The notes beneath the pieces were generated by a model. That model did not search any database. It had not been told where the DNA came from and saw only the letters and a program-made list of their open reading frames with translations. Positions 44,823-54,287 of a stretch of DNA of 64,000 bases are shown piece by piece. The DNA lies in assembly GCF_914271435.1 (NCBI RefSeq), contig NZ_CAJZAI010000005.1, positions 1-64,000 on the forward strand, read 5' to 3'. Source of the DNA: Cupriavidus laharis. Its GTDB lineage: Bacteria; Pseudomonadota; Gammaproteobacteria; Burkholderiales; Burkholderiaceae. The number at the start of each line of letters is the position of its first letter. The first letter of the stretch is position 1. The translations under genes and the position numbers were made by a program.

Positions 44823-45345
44823 TGTTTTTTGTTAAGTTAGCGCATCCCCAGGGTGCGCCACGGCTACTGTCGCGCCTCGCCAGCCCGGCCTTCTCCGTAC
44901 CCATGCCTGCGGCGCCGGCAGCGACTTACGTATACGTCCTGTATACGGTCCGCCGCGTCGGCCTGCAAAAACTTGGGGGGAAGCCCGGGATGCGCCTGCG
45001 CCACGCAGCCCGTGTAGTGATTGGACCGGGATTGTACCCCCGGCCTCAAGTTATCCACAAAGGATAAGTCTGTGGACAACTTGTGCAAATTCAGTGGATT
45101 GGTGTGCACAACCCGAGCAGCGGCGCGGGTTTCCGGCATGCTGCAGCGCCGGAAAACACAGAGGAAACAGGGACTTCGGCCAATCTGGCGGCCTGCCGCA
45201 GTGCACGAATCAGCACGCAAACTTGTTAACAGGCTGTTGTGGACAATGGCGCACGGCTGTTTACGTAACGTTTACGTAGTGCTGTCGCGATTGTGCCCCT
45301 GCACACATGACGAAGCCTTGACACTCGCGACGAAAATCGTTTAAA
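44823..45345. other. oriC: Probable chromosomal origin (oriC) with DnaA boxes
   Basis: The dnaA-rpmH gap is the usual origin location in this group. A perfect box TTATCCACA lies at 45051-45059. TTGTCCACA boxes (one mismatch) lie on the minus strand at 45071-45079 and 45238-45246, and TTGTGCACA at 45103-45111. Two TTTACGTA repeats, 11 bp apart, follow at 45260-45267 and 45271-45278 and could belong to the unwinding element. GTATACG repeats occur near 44927-44947. Firing at this site has not been shown by the sequence itself; strand switch of gene direction and skew support it. Confidence 0.85.
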
Positions 45346-45346
45346 T
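45318..45346 (+). promoter_or_regulatory. Sigma-70-like promoter for rpmH-rnpA
   Basis: TTGACA (45318-45323), a 17-bp spacer and TTAAAT (45341-45346) form a plausible promoter reading toward rpmH. The -35 box is perfect and the -10 box has four of six consensus bases. It would give a leader of about 265 bases. Confidence 0.5.
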
Positions 45347-45617
45347 GGCGGGTTCTGCGATGCGGCAGGGGATCACGTATGCGCATCGCCGGGTCTGGCC
45401 TGTCCGTGCCGCCCGCGCCTGCAGGTGTATACCTGCAATCCAGCGCTGGCCGGCTTCAGGGCCGGCACCAAGACAGAACCAGAATCGTCGTGACCTTGTC
45501 GGTATACGCCCCAGGCGTTTCCGGCGCACGGCAACCCCATGCGAACCATACGCGGCGGCCACGGCACCCCGGCACCGGCCGGAGGCGGGCTAGCCCAGAT
45601 CAACCAGAGAGTGCAAC

Positions 45618-45752
45618 ATGAAACGTACCTACCAACCTTCCGTTACCCGCCGCAAGCGTACCCACGGTTTCCGCGTGCGCATGAAGACCCGTGGCGGCCG
45701 TGCCGTCATCAACGCTCGTCGCGCCAAGGGTCGCAAGCGCCTGGCAATCTAA
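45618..45752 (+). CDS. rpmH: 50S ribosomal protein L34
   Basis: The 44-residue protein begins [18 protein letters not shown] and ends [11 protein letters not shown], matching L34 throughout; it is very basic as expected. AGAGAG lies about 9 bases upstream of the ATG. It heads the conserved rightward cluster rpmH-rnpA-yidD-yidC beside the origin. Confidence 0.98.
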   Translation: MKRTYQPSVTRRKRTHGFRVRMKTRGGRAVINARRAKGRKRLAI

Positions 45753-45813
45753 GGGCCGGGCGACCGGTCTGGACGGTGGCAACGCCGTCCATGCCAACCG
45801 CCTCGCCTTCTGG

Positions 45814-46293
45814 ATGGCCGGTAGCTTGCCGCAGGCTGCAGTGTTCCCGCTAGCTTTGCCAAGCGTGTCTACCTTTGCCTTTCCCAAAGCCGCGAGGCTG
45901 ACAAAGACGGATGAGTTTTCATCCGTTTTTGCTTTGCGGCCCCGCAAGCGCAGTACGCACTTTGTGCTCTACGTGCGCGCCAACGGCCGGGCCGAAGCCC
46001 GGCTGGGCGTGGTGGTAGGCAAGAAGTTCGCGCCGCGCGCGGCCGAGCGCAACCTGGTCAAGCGCATGGCGCGCGAGTTGTTCCGCCTGCGCCAAGGCCA
46101 GTTGGGCGGACGCGACGTGCTGCTGCGGCTGCAGGCAAAGTTTCCGCGTGCGGAATTTACCAGCCGCTCCGCGGTCCGACGTGCATGCCTGACGGAGATT
46201 TCCAGCTTGCTGGAAGTGGCCGCCAGGCCCCTGCCTCCGCCACCGCCGTCACCCTCGGCCGCGCCTGAACAGCCAAAGGGCCTTCCGGCCTGA
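45814..46293 (+). CDS. rnpA: Ribonuclease P protein component
   Basis: RnpA assists the RNase P RNA in maturing tRNA 5' ends. The conserved core is FPKAARLTKTDEFSSVFALR, then HFVLYVRANG and the RNR motif in VVGKKFAPRAAERNLVKRMARELFR, and GRDVLLRLQAKFPRAEF. The N-terminal extension is variable: ATG 45814 gives 159 residues, while a GTG at 45865 (VSTFAFPKAA) would give 142, nearer the usual length. Neither has a good ribosome site. The C terminus is a Pro-rich tail (PLPPPPPSPSAAPEQP). The start is uncertain; the identity is secure. Confidence 0.95.
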   Translation: MAGSLPQAAVFPLALPSVSTFAFPKAARLTKTDEFSSVFALRPRKRSTHFVLYVRANGRAEARLGVVVGKKFAPRAAERNLVKRMARELFRLRQGQLGGRDVLLRLQAKFPRAEFTSRSAVRRACLTEISSLLEVAARPLPPPPPSPSAAPEQPKGLPA

Positions 46294-46305
46294 CCGCTCC
46301 CAGCC

Positions 46306-46611
46306 ATGAAGCGAATCCTGCTAGCCCTGCTGCGCATCTACAAGATCGCTCTGAGCCCGTACCTGGGCTCGCGGTGCCGCTTCTGGCCTACCTGTTCCGA
46401 CTACGCCCGCGACGCCGTCGTGCGTCATGGCGCCGCGCGCGGCAGCTGGATGGCCGTGTGCCGGCTATGTCGTTGCCATCCTTTCGCGCAAGGCGGGTAT
46501 GATCCCGTGCCGGGCGCGGAAACGGAAACTGCACAAACGGGCAAGTTTGCCCAACCCGCGACGGGCCATGGGCCTGTCACCGTCCGCAATATCCGTCTGC
46601 CCAGACCCTGA
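46306..46611 (+). CDS. yidD: Membrane protein insertion efficiency factor YidD
   Basis: The 101-residue protein has the YidD signature: amphipathic start [20 protein letters not shown], then [16 protein letters not shown], and the Cys/His-rich [19 protein letters not shown] tail of about 25 residues goes beyond the usual end. It lies 12 bp after rnpA and 21 bp before yidC. The family supports YidC-dependent insertion at the inner face of the membrane. Confidence 0.96.
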   Translation: MKRILLALLRIYKIALSPYLGSRCRFWPTCSDYARDAVVRHGAARGSWMAVCRLCRCHPFAQGGYDPVPGAETETAQTGKFAQPATGHGPVTVRNIRLPRP

Positions 46612-46632
46612 TTCCCCCGACCACAGCGAGAC

Positions 46633-48312
46633 ATGGATATCAAACGCACCATCCTCTGGGTCATCTTCTCGATGTCCCTCGTGCTGCTCTATGACAACTG
46701 GCAGCGCGCCAACGGCCACGCGTCGATGTTCTTCCCGAGCGCGACGCAGCAGCAGGCCGCCTCGGCGCCCGCCGCCGCCGGCGCAGCCCAGGGCGATGTG
46801 CCCAAGGCCAACGCAACTGCAGGCGCCGCTGCTCCGGCAGCCCCGGGTGCTCCGGGTGCCGCCCCGCAGGCAGCCGCCCAGCCCACGGGCGAGAAGATCA
46901 TCGTGACCACCGACGAGGTGCGCGCCGAGATCGACACCGCTGGCGGCATCCTGTCGCGCCTGGAGCTGCTCAACGAGCACGAGAAGGACGGCAAGCCGGT
47001 GGTGCTGTTCGAGCGCGACACCACGCGCACCTACCTGGCCCGCTCCGGCCTGATCGGCGGCGACCTGCCGAACCACACCACCGTGTTCACGGCCGCCCCC
47101 GGCCCGCGCACGCTGGACGGTGCCGACAAGCTGGAAGTCACGCTGACCGCCGACAAGAACGGCGTGAAGTTTGCGAAGACTTACGTCTTCCACAAGGGCA
47201 GCTACGTGGTGGACACGCGCTTTGCCGTGACCAACGCAGGCACCGCGCCGGTTTCGCCGACGCTGTACCTGGAACTGGCGCGTGACGGCAGCAAGGTGGA
47301 GCAGTCGCAGTTCTACAGCACCTTCACCGGCCCGGCCATCTACACGGACGCGGACAAGTACCACAAGATCACCTTCGAAGACATCGCCAAGGGCAAGGCC
47401 AGCACGCCTGGCGCTACCACCAATGGCTGGGTGGCGATGGTGCAGCACTACTTTGCCTCGGCCTGGATTCCGCAGGCGGGCAAGGAGCACAGCTTCTACG
47501 TCCAGCAGATCGACCCGAACCTGTACCGCGTGGGCATCCAGCAGCCGCTTGGCCAGATCGCCCCGGGTGCCACGGTGACGACCGACGCGCGCCTGTTCGC
47601 CGGCCCGCAGGAAGAGCGCATGCTCGAGAAGATCACCCCCGGCCTGGAACTGGTGAAGGACTATGGCTGGCTGACCATCCTGGCCAAGCCGCTGTTCTGG
47701 CTGCTGGAAAAGCTGCACGGCTTCCTGGGCAACTGGGGCTGGTCGATCATCCTGCTGACGGTGCTGATCAAGCTGGTGTTCTTCCCGCTGTCGGCCGCCA
47801 GCTACAAGTCGATGGGCAAGATGAAGGAGCTGCAGCCGCGCATGACGGCCATGCGCGAGCGCCACAAGGGCGATCCGCAGAAGATGAACCAGGAGATGAT
47901 GGCGCTGTACAAGACCGAGAAGGTCAACCCGCTCGGCGGCTGCCTGCCCATCGTGATCCAGATCCCGGTCTTCATCGCGCTGTACTGGGTGCTGCTGTCG
48001 TCGGTGGAAATGCGTGGCGCGCCGTGGCTGGGCTGGATCCATGACCTGTCGGTGCCGGATCCGTTCTACATCCTGCCGATCGTGATGGCTGCATCGATGT
48101 TCCTGCAGACCAAGCTGAACCCGACCCCGCCGGACCCGGTCCAGGCCAAGGTCATGATGATCATGCCGCTGGTGTTCTCGTTCATGTTCTTCTTCTTCCC
48201 GGCCGGCCTGGTGCTGTACTGGGTCGTGAACAACATCCTGTCGATCGCCCAGCAATGGCAGATCAACCGGATGCTCGGCAAGGGCAAGACCGCCGCGGTC
48301 GCCAAGAGCTGA
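46633..48312 (+). CDS. yidC: Membrane protein insertase YidC
   Basis: The 559-residue insertase has the N-terminal anchor [20 protein letters not shown], an Ala-rich linker, the large periplasmic domain (about residues 90-350, with [11 protein letters not shown] near its end) and the conserved five-helix core ([102 protein letters not shown]). It inserts membrane proteins alone or with SecYEG. A strong terminator follows at 48341-48368, so the cluster ends here and mnmE is not directly downstream. Confidence 0.98.
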   Translation: MDIKRTILWVIFSMSLVLLYDNWQRANGHASMFFPSATQQQAASAPAAAGAAQGDVPKANATAGAAAPAAPGAPGAAPQAAAQPTGEKIIVTTDEVRAEIDTAGGILSRLELLNEHEKDGKPVVLFERDTTRTYLARSGLIGGDLPNHTTVFTAAPGPRTLDGADKLEVTLTADKNGVKFAKTYVFHKGSYVVDTRFAVTNAGTAPVSPTLYLELARDGSKVEQSQFYSTFTGPAIYTDADKYHKITFEDIAKGKASTPGATTNGWVAMVQHYFASAWIPQAGKEHSFYVQQIDPNLYRVGIQQPLGQIAPGATVTTDARLFAGPQEERMLEKITPGLELVKDYGWLTILAKPLFWLLEKLHGFLGNWGWSIILLTVLIKLVFFPLSAASYKSMGKMKELQPRMTAMRERHKGDPQKMNQEMMALYKTEKVNPLGGCLPIVIQIPVFIALYWVLLSSVEMRGAPWLGWIHDLSVPDPFYILPIVMAASMFLQTKLNPTPPDPVQAKVMMIMPLVFSFMFFFFPAGLVLYWVVNNILSIAQQWQINRMLGKGKTAAVAKS

Positions 48313-48340
48313 GCGAGAGAGATGCTGAAGGTTTGATGCA

Positions 48341-48368
48341 AGCCCGGTGGAGACACCGGGCTTTTTTT
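48341..48368 (+). terminator. Rho-independent terminator after yidC
   Basis: AGCCCGGTG-GAGA-CACCGGGCT forms a perfect 9-bp stem with a GAGA loop followed by a T-run (48362-48368). This is a textbook intrinsic terminator 28 bp past the yidC stop. Confidence 0.93.
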
Positions 48369-48409
48369 GCGTCGGCGCATGCCGGTACGCAGTTTCCGAG
48401 GAGATACCC

Positions 48410-49180
48410 ATGAGCTGGTCCGCCCGCCAATACGTGGCCTTTGAAGACGAACGCACGCGCCCGGTCCGCGATCTGGTTGCCGCGATTCCCAATGAGATCG
48501 TGCGCACGGCGGTGGATATCGGTTGCGGGCCGGGCAATTCCACCGAGGTGCTGATGTCGCGGTTCCCGGGTGCGTCGGTCACCGGACTGGACAGCTCCGA
48601 GGACATGATCGACGCCGCGCGCAAGCGGTTGCCCGATGTGCAGTTCGATGTCGCGGACATCACGGCATGGAACGACACCGGTCCCTACGACGTGATCCTG
48701 GCCAATGCGGTGCTGCAGTGGGTGCCGGACCACGCCACGCTGTTTCCGGCGCTGGTGCAGAAGCTGTCGCAGGGCGGCACGCTGGCCGTGCAGATGCCGG
48801 ACAACATCGAGGAACCCGCGCATCGGCTGATGCGCGAGACTGCCGCGAAGGGTCCGTGGGCGGCCAAGCTGGCCGCTGCGAGCAACGCCCGGGCGGCGCG
48901 GGCTTCGGCGCGCTGGTACTACGAGCTGCTGCGCCCGCATTGCGCGCGCGTGGATGTGTGGCTGACGGTCTACCATCATCCGCTCGCCGGTGGCGCGAAT
49001 GCGGTGGTGGAATGGTTCAAGGGCAGTGGCCTGCGGCCGTTCATCCAGCCGTTGGATGACGCCGAGCGCGCGGCTTATCTGGCGCAGTATGAGGCGAAGA
49101 TTGCCAAGGCGTATCCGGCATTGGAGGATGGGTCGGTGTTGTTGCCGTTTCCGCGGTTGTTCGTGGTGGCGACGCGCTGA
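48410..49180 (+). CDS. tam: Trans-aconitate 2-methyltransferase-like SAM methyltransferase
   Basis: The 256-residue protein is a class I SAM-dependent methyltransferase with motif I VDIGCGPGNSTEVL, motif II-like VTGLDSSEDMIDAARKR and motif IV DVILANAVLQWVPDH. It follows the trans-aconitate methyltransferase pattern throughout (SWSARQYVAFEDERTRPVRDL; LAVQMPDNIEEPAHRLMRE; DVWLTVYHHPL). Tam esterifies trans-aconitate formed spontaneously from cis-aconitate and so removes a citric-acid-cycle inhibitor. The ATG at 48410 follows GAGGAG by 9 bases. The last 130 bp turn G/T-rich. The name is by similarity of motifs; the substrate is unproven. Confidence 0.87.
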   Translation: MSWSARQYVAFEDERTRPVRDLVAAIPNEIVRTAVDIGCGPGNSTEVLMSRFPGASVTGLDSSEDMIDAARKRLPDVQFDVADITAWNDTGPYDVILANAVLQWVPDHATLFPALVQKLSQGGTLAVQMPDNIEEPAHRLMRETAAKGPWAAKLAAASNARAARASARWYYELLRPHCARVDVWLTVYHHPLAGGANAVVEWFKGSGLRPFIQPLDDAERAAYLAQYEAKIAKAYPALEDGSVLLPFPRLFVVATR

Positions 49181-49210
49181 GGGATCGTTTCGGCTGCTCC
49201 GCCGGAACCC

Positions 49211-52200
49211 TTATTGGGTTCCGGGGACACGCTCGGCCGGAGATGCTCCAGCATCGGCCACCGTCCCCGCGCGCGGGATCAGGAATACGCGCGGCGATAT
49301 CTTGAGACCCAGCAGCGACAGCAGATCGAGCACGCCAGCACCGGACTCACTGCGCATCTGGAACTGAATTTCCGGTACCTTCGCCGTATCCGATCCCCCC
49401 GCTGTGGCGACACCAGTATCGGGTTCCGCAGGCCAGCCAATCTGGTACGTGGCGCCATCGATCTGCTGGATGTGTCCGCGCGCGAGCATGCGCAGCAGAC
49501 CGAAGCGCCCGCCAAACTCGTAGCGTTTGTTCGTACCTGCCGTTTCGGTTTGCCACTGCAGTCGGGTGCCGAGGTCCGCCAGGCTGTTCGAAGGCCACGC
49601 CATCCGCTGCCAGGTTTCGCGCTGGTTGTAATAGTGCAGTTTCTGGCCGTCGATGGTCAGCACGGTATCGGTCAGGCCAGGGGTAGGAACCGGCTTGAGT
49701 TCGAACCGGTACTGCGGCTCGCCCTGCACCAGCAGGTGAGCACCGATGCGCTGCAACAGATTGATGAATTTCAGAAATTCCGGGTCAAAGGTGATGCCCC
49801 GCGCCCCGGTGGCCGGCACCCACTGATTGCCCTGGAGTTCCAGGACGCCGGCCAGTTGGGTGGCCAGGAACGTCTGGATACGACCGCCTTGCGGGCGCAC
49901 AAACTGGGCAAACTCGGGCAACGAGGCATCGTTGCCCGTGTCGGCAAACGGGTAGCGTCCCGCAAAAGCATGGTTCCAGTCGCTGACCACAGCGCGATAC
50001 CACAGGTCGTTCAGGCTCGCCTGCGCGGGCAGCACGATAGTCTGCGTGGCCTGGGCAATGGGCCGCACGAACAGCGCCTCCCCCATACCCGCCCATTCCG
50101 TGCCAACGCTCGCCGCCATCAACTGCGCATAGGCCTGCGTGTCGGCCAGTTCCGAGCCCTTGCCCTGGAACAGCGTCTGGGCCATCTGGCGCGCCTGTTC
50201 GTCAGCGTCGGGGCTGCCATTGACCTGCTGCAGGCGCAGCCGCAGCGCGGTGGCCCGGTCGAGGAAGCGCTGCAGGCTCAGGTCGCTGTTGGCGATACCC
50301 TGCCTGGACTGCCCTACAAGGCGCAGCACCGGCCCGAAGGCCGCATCAAGTGGACCGGCAGGCTCTGACCGGGCGGTTTGCGGTGCGTCGCCTTTGCTGG
50401 TGAACATGTCCTTCGCCTTGTTCACCAGCGCGTCCGACAGCGATGCCTTCTGCACGCCCGCGCCACCCTGGTATTCCAGTGACTTCATCAGCGCGATCAC
50501 CGGCGACTGGCGCGCATCGGCCAACAGCTTGAGCTGGCCGATTGCCGCGGGCAAGGTCGGCGAGGGCTCCCACTGCAGCGCGTTCATGAAGCCCTGCCAG
50601 TGTTCGGCGTAGTCGGCAAAGTACTGCAGCGTGAGCGCCTTGCGCAGTTCGTACGCGGACAGGCTCGGCGCGTTGTCGCGGGCCTGGTCACCGGCGAGTA
50701 CCCAGTCCGTACTCACGTCGCGGCGCTTCACGGCCTCCTCGATGGCATCTGCGATGTAACCCTCGTAAGCCTGGCGGGTGAACACTCCGGGCACTACGGC
50801 CGACGCATGCAGAAGACCACGCGTGTCCGTGCCCACGGTCAGCGACGCCAGGGTCTGGTCCGGGTACTTGCTGCCTGCGCCGTCGAGGATCTGCTGGTAC
50901 ACCGTGTCCTGCGCATTCCGTGCGCCGATCACCGCCAGCAGCGTCTGGCGTGCGCCGGCGACGAGTTCGGGACGGGCATCGATCTTCCGGTCGGGGTTCG
51001 ATTTCAGGTGTTGCCCGTAGAACTGGGAGAGGCGCTCGGCGAGGTCCTGTTTTTCTCCAGGTGTGATGCGGGCCTCGGTGGTCCATGCCTTTGCCAGTTG
51101 CGAGGCGAGGAAGGCGGGTTCCGTGCGCTCGGGATGGGCCAGCATCAGGTAGGCCTTGAGCCCATCGCGTCCGCCCATGGCCCATTTGCTGGTCTGGTCA
51201 GTGAGCGAAGTGGTCTGCAGTTGGCCGAGGTCGACAAGCGAGGCCTCCAGATTCTGTTGCGCGGGTGTAATCAGGAACTGCCGGGCTGCCTGGGTGTATG
51301 GCTTCCACAGCGCGGCCAGCACTTCCGGGTCACGGTTCAGGCCGAAGCGGGTAAGCCATGGCGCGTGGTGTTGCGTGCGGTATTCGTAGTGGTCGATTTG
51401 CTGCTGGAGGGCCAATAGTGCGTGCAGGCGCTTCGCTGGATCGGTGGTCGTGCGAACGCCTTGCATGGCGTCCCGGGCGATGCCAATGTCCTGCAAATTG
51501 CGCAAGCCGGATACTGCCATTCCGGCGGTCCAGAGGATCGTGCAAGCGAGCGCTCCCCCCGCAACTGCCGTCCACGGGTAAAAGCCGATGCGGCGGCCAC
51601 GGTGGTGCAGCGCCTGCCGGGCAATTTCACGCCACGTCAGTCTCAGCGCCGACAGATCGATGCGTACGGGTAGCGAACGGATTCCCTCTGCGGCAATACG
51701 GGCCACGTCTCCAGACGCGTCTGCCACCGGTACCCGTCCAACCATCACGGGCGCTGCAACCTCGGGCACGAACATGACGCCGGCCAACGGCGCCTGTCGC
51801 CATACGGACGCTTGCCAGGCCGCCCAGCGACTGGCAATGCTGGCGCGCTGGTCACCAATGTAGGCCGAGATCACCGCGATGAAAGGTGGCTTCTCGTTTT
51901 TGATGCCAAACAAGATTGCATTGGCTGTACGAGTTTCAAGCTCAGCCAGTTGGTCGTGCAGAGGAATCTGGTCTGGCAAGCGACGGCACGCATTCACGAA
52001 AACACCGACCGGCTGGTCATGGTCAGGCTGAGAGCCGCGCACCGGCACCGGGTACAGAAACATGATCGGTGCGGCCCAGCCCAGCACCCGCTGGCAGTCG
52101 CTCAGCAGGCGCAATGACTCGACATCCGACGCGACCGCCGAATCGCTTCCTACGACTTGCACCACGGCGTCGGTGGGGCGGCGCCGGCGCAGGCTGCGGA

Positions 52201-52657
52201 TTTGCTGCTGCCACAAACTGGCGTCGATTCCTTGAGGTGCCGCGTGGACCAGAACTACCTCGTCGGTGCACCGCACGCCTGCCTGCTTGAGTCCCGGTGC
52301 GACCTGCTCAATGGTGGAGTCGTCGCCGCAGATCATGAGCCATGGCGCGCGATAGCGCCAACGCCAGCCAGATTGGCGGCGCAGTTCCATGCGCAGTTCC
52401 CCGATCCGAGCATCACATCCTCGCGCTGAGGTCTTCTGTTCCGCCGAAACTTCCCCTGTCACGCGGGAGAACGAGCGCCGGATAGCCTTGTGACCGCCGA
52501 GAAATACGACAATCACATAGACAAAGCTGAGCACGAACACTGCCAGCACAGTCCACAGCATGAACGTAATCTTTTCGCCCTGAGATGTCAGACCGAAAAC
52601 ACCATCATTCAGCCAGATGACGAGGTCAAGGATGACCGCAACAATGGCAATCGCCAT
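49211..52657 (-). CDS. TssM/IcmF-like type VI secretion membrane protein, P-loop-less
   Basis: The 1148-residue protein has two N-terminal membrane helices (IAIVAVILDLVIWL, LWTVLAVFVLSFVYVIVVFLGG), a cytoplasmic segment, a third helix near residue 370 (WTAVAGGALACTILWTAGMAVSG) and a large periplasmic part with the ImcF-related features (ADYAEHWQGFMNALQWEP, LNDLWYRAVVSDWNHAFAGRYPF, FLKFINLLQRIGAHLL). The position of the TssM P-loop reads PWLMICGDDSTIEQVAPGL, with no GxxxxGKT. It is thus a TssM paralogue that cannot bind NTP in the usual way and is encoded in a VgrG-effector operon without other tss genes. It may help one effector set load or pass the inner membrane. Confidence 0.85.
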   Translation of the reverse strand: MAIAIVAVILDLVIWLNDGVFGLTSQGEKITFMLWTVLAVFVLSFVYVIVVFLGGHKAIRRSFSRVTGEVSAEQKTSARGCDARIGELRMELRRQSGWRWRYRAPWLMICGDDSTIEQVAPGLKQAGVRCTDEVVLVHAAPQGIDASLWQQQIRSLRRRRPTDAVVQVVGSDSAVASDVESLRLLSDCQRVLGWAAPIMFLYPVPVRGSQPDHDQPVGVFVNACRRLPDQIPLHDQLAELETRTANAILFGIKNEKPPFIAVISAYIGDQRASIASRWAAWQASVWRQAPLAGVMFVPEVAAPVMVGRVPVADASGDVARIAAEGIRSLPVRIDLSALRLTWREIARQALHHRGRRIGFYPWTAVAGGALACTILWTAGMAVSGLRNLQDIGIARDAMQGVRTTTDPAKRLHALLALQQQIDHYEYRTQHHAPWLTRFGLNRDPEVLAALWKPYTQAARQFLITPAQQNLEASLVDLGQLQTTSLTDQTSKWAMGGRDGLKAYLMLAHPERTEPAFLASQLAKAWTTEARITPGEKQDLAERLSQFYGQHLKSNPDRKIDARPELVAGARQTLLAVIGARNAQDTVYQQILDGAGSKYPDQTLASLTVGTDTRGLLHASAVVPGVFTRQAYEGYIADAIEEAVKRRDVSTDWVLAGDQARDNAPSLSAYELRKALTLQYFADYAEHWQGFMNALQWEPSPTLPAAIGQLKLLADARQSPVIALMKSLEYQGGAGVQKASLSDALVNKAKDMFTSKGDAPQTARSEPAGPLDAAFGPVLRLVGQSRQGIANSDLSLQRFLDRATALRLRLQQVNGSPDADEQARQMAQTLFQGKGSELADTQAYAQLMAASVGTEWAGMGEALFVRPIAQATQTIVLPAQASLNDLWYRAVVSDWNHAFAGRYPFADTGNDASLPEFAQFVRPQGGRIQTFLATQLAGVLELQGNQWVPATGARGITFDPEFLKFINLLQRIGAHLLVQGEPQYRFELKPVPTPGLTDTVLTIDGQKLHYYNQRETWQRMAWPSNSLADLGTRLQWQTETAGTNKRYEFGGRFGLLRMLARGHIQQIDGATYQIGWPAEPDTGVATAGGSDTAKVPEIQFQMRSESGAGVLDLLSLLGLKISPRVFLIPRAGTVADAGASPAERVPGTQ

Positions 52658-52728
52658 CGGCCCGCCCCAAAAGAGTCATGGAGCCCGGGGCTCGCGCTGT
52701 GCTGGATTCCTTCTCTAGCGCCTTAAGG

Positions 52729-54012
52729 TTATTGCTCGGATTCGTCATGCGGGATAGTCGTGACATGAAGGACCGCGGCCTGGGCACGGTCCACAATGAA
52801 ATGGGCGCCGGTCTGGCATGATTCGATCGCAGCGGCGATGGAAAGCAAGGCATTCAAAGAGCCAGCATTGCCGACGACGGCATCCACGCGGCGCTGTGCG
52901 TCTGCCTCGCCAAGATTTACAAGAGGTGGCTGTTTGAATGCCGGGAGCAGCACGGTCTCGTCCCGACTTGGCAGGCCCGTGATCCACGCACGGACCATCG
53001 ATGCATTGGCGGCATCGCCCCAAACCACGGCATTGCCGAATACGGCGTCCAGCGTGTTGACGGTACCGGACACTGGTCGATGCAAGATCCCTGCGACCTT
53101 CACCGGCTCTGGCAACTCGAAACAACCTGGATTGAGCAACACGGCCGCGCAGCCTTCAGTACTGTTGAATGGCGTCGCGGCATCGTGCCATTCGGCTGCC
53201 ACCAAAAGCAGCGCACGCCATTCGCGTTGATCGAGCCACACGTCGGCTTCCGTAAGGGCGCCGCCTGCTGTTGCAATCTGGCAATCCAGTGTTGGCAAAC
53301 CCAGGCGCTGCACGGCGTCTTTGACCTGGGCCAATCGTGTCGTTGCCGGGTCGGCCGGTGCGAGCACCCTAACTGCTGGGGCAAAGTGCGGCCCATATTG
53401 CGACAGGGCTTCCAGGCTCGGAACAAGCGGCGTGATCGCGTCCATCAGTTTGAGGATGACGGTGTGAACAGTCTCCGATTCATCCGCAATGGCATCGTCG
53501 GCGTTAGGCGCAGGGTTCGGGTTGTATGCGGCGGGAATGACCGACAGGTTGTCGTCATCAAAGCGGTTATGGCAAACGAGACCTGCGCCCTCCCTCGGAG
53601 CTCGCTCATCCACCAGAGGCTTTCCTGCCTCAAGCGCTTCGACCAGGGTCGCGTGCTCTTGCAGCGGCAAGCTGTAACCCGCGCCCAGTACCTGCAAAGG
53701 TCGCTGCGCCTCGCGCATCCACGCGTCAACCCGCTTTCCGCGGATGTTGTTCCAGTGATGGACCCACCACCACTGGAGTTCGCGCACCACCCGAGCCATG
53801 CTGAGCACAGCCAGGAAGGCAACGTTGGGAATGCCGACGGTGCGCAACCAGAACGAAAAACCTATTGCGGGCGTTCCCTTCGGCCATAAGTAAATCGAGA
53901 TTGCCGCGCCGGCCACGCAGACCACCAGCCACGCGCAAAACCATGGCAAGAATCGCAAGCCACGCGGTGGATACGGACGCGCGTAGCCGGCTAGCGACAG
54001 ATCAATCGGCAT
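52729..54012 (-). CDS. T6SS-operon membrane protein, hypothetical
   Basis: The 427-residue protein has two membrane helices near the N terminus (FLPWFCAWLVVCVAGAAISIYLW, WLRTVGIPNVAFLAVLSMARVV) and a cytoplasmic domain of about 330 residues without recognisable motifs. It ends KxTIPHDESEQ-like. The ATG at 54012 lies 2 bp past the PAAR stop, supporting coupled translation, and the TssM-like gene follows 70 bp downstream. Pairs of a large hypothetical protein and a TssM-like protein behind PAAR are known to me from Burkholderiales vgrG clusters, but I know of no assigned function. It probably forms a complex with the TssM-like protein. Confidence 0.7.
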   Translation of the reverse strand: MPIDLSLAGYARPYPPRGLRFLPWFCAWLVVCVAGAAISIYLWPKGTPAIGFSFWLRTVGIPNVAFLAVLSMARVVRELQWWWVHHWNNIRGKRVDAWMREAQRPLQVLGAGYSLPLQEHATLVEALEAGKPLVDERAPREGAGLVCHNRFDDDNLSVIPAAYNPNPAPNADDAIADESETVHTVILKLMDAITPLVPSLEALSQYGPHFAPAVRVLAPADPATTRLAQVKDAVQRLGLPTLDCQIATAGGALTEADVWLDQREWRALLLVAAEWHDAATPFNSTEGCAAVLLNPGCFELPEPVKVAGILHRPVSGTVNTLDAVFGNAVVWGDAANASMVRAWITGLPSRDETVLLPAFKQPPLVNLGEADAQRRVDAVVGNAGSLNALLSIAAAIESCQTGAHFIVDRAQAAVLHVTTIPHDESEQ

Positions 54013-54014
54013 GC

Positions 54015-54275
54015 TCAGCCAATCCAGACATTCTGCAGTGATGCCATCAATCGGCAACCGCACGCACAGCGGTGGTGATGCATCGCAATGGGGCGGCCGT
54101 CCTGATCGCGAAAGCCTTCGGCGCCCTCGGCGATGGTGGTGGGACCGTGCAACGCACAGAGCGCGGAGTCGCCCTTGCGAGCGAGGGGGCGACCCATGAA
54201 GTTCAAGGTAGGCGACGCGCTTGTTACTTCGCCGCCGTTTTCCAATAGATCCCCAAGTCGAGTTGGACTATGCAT
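54015..54275 (-). CDS. PAAR-domain spike-tip protein
   Basis: The 86 residues form a complete PAAR domain: RLGDLLENGGEVTSASPTLNFMGRPLARKGDSALCALHG, then HHHRCACGCRLMASLQNVWIG. The paired GDxxxxGGxV and C/H metal ligands (CALHG, HHHRCACGC) are in place. It caps the VgrG encoded 3 kb upstream in the same operon and could tip the puncturing needle that delivers the hydrolase between them. It begins 12 bp after the immunity-like gene and overlaps closely with the next. Confidence 0.92.
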   Translation of the reverse strand: MHSPTRLGDLLENGGEVTSASPTLNFMGRPLARKGDSALCALHGPTTIAEGAEGFRDQDGRPIAMHHHRCACGCRLMASLQNVWIG

Positions 54276-54287
54276 TTCGAATCCGCC

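Noticed and set aside
46465..48678. Open frame of 737 codons on the minus strand
   Set aside because: Antisense of yidC and its flanks, with no recognisable motif.
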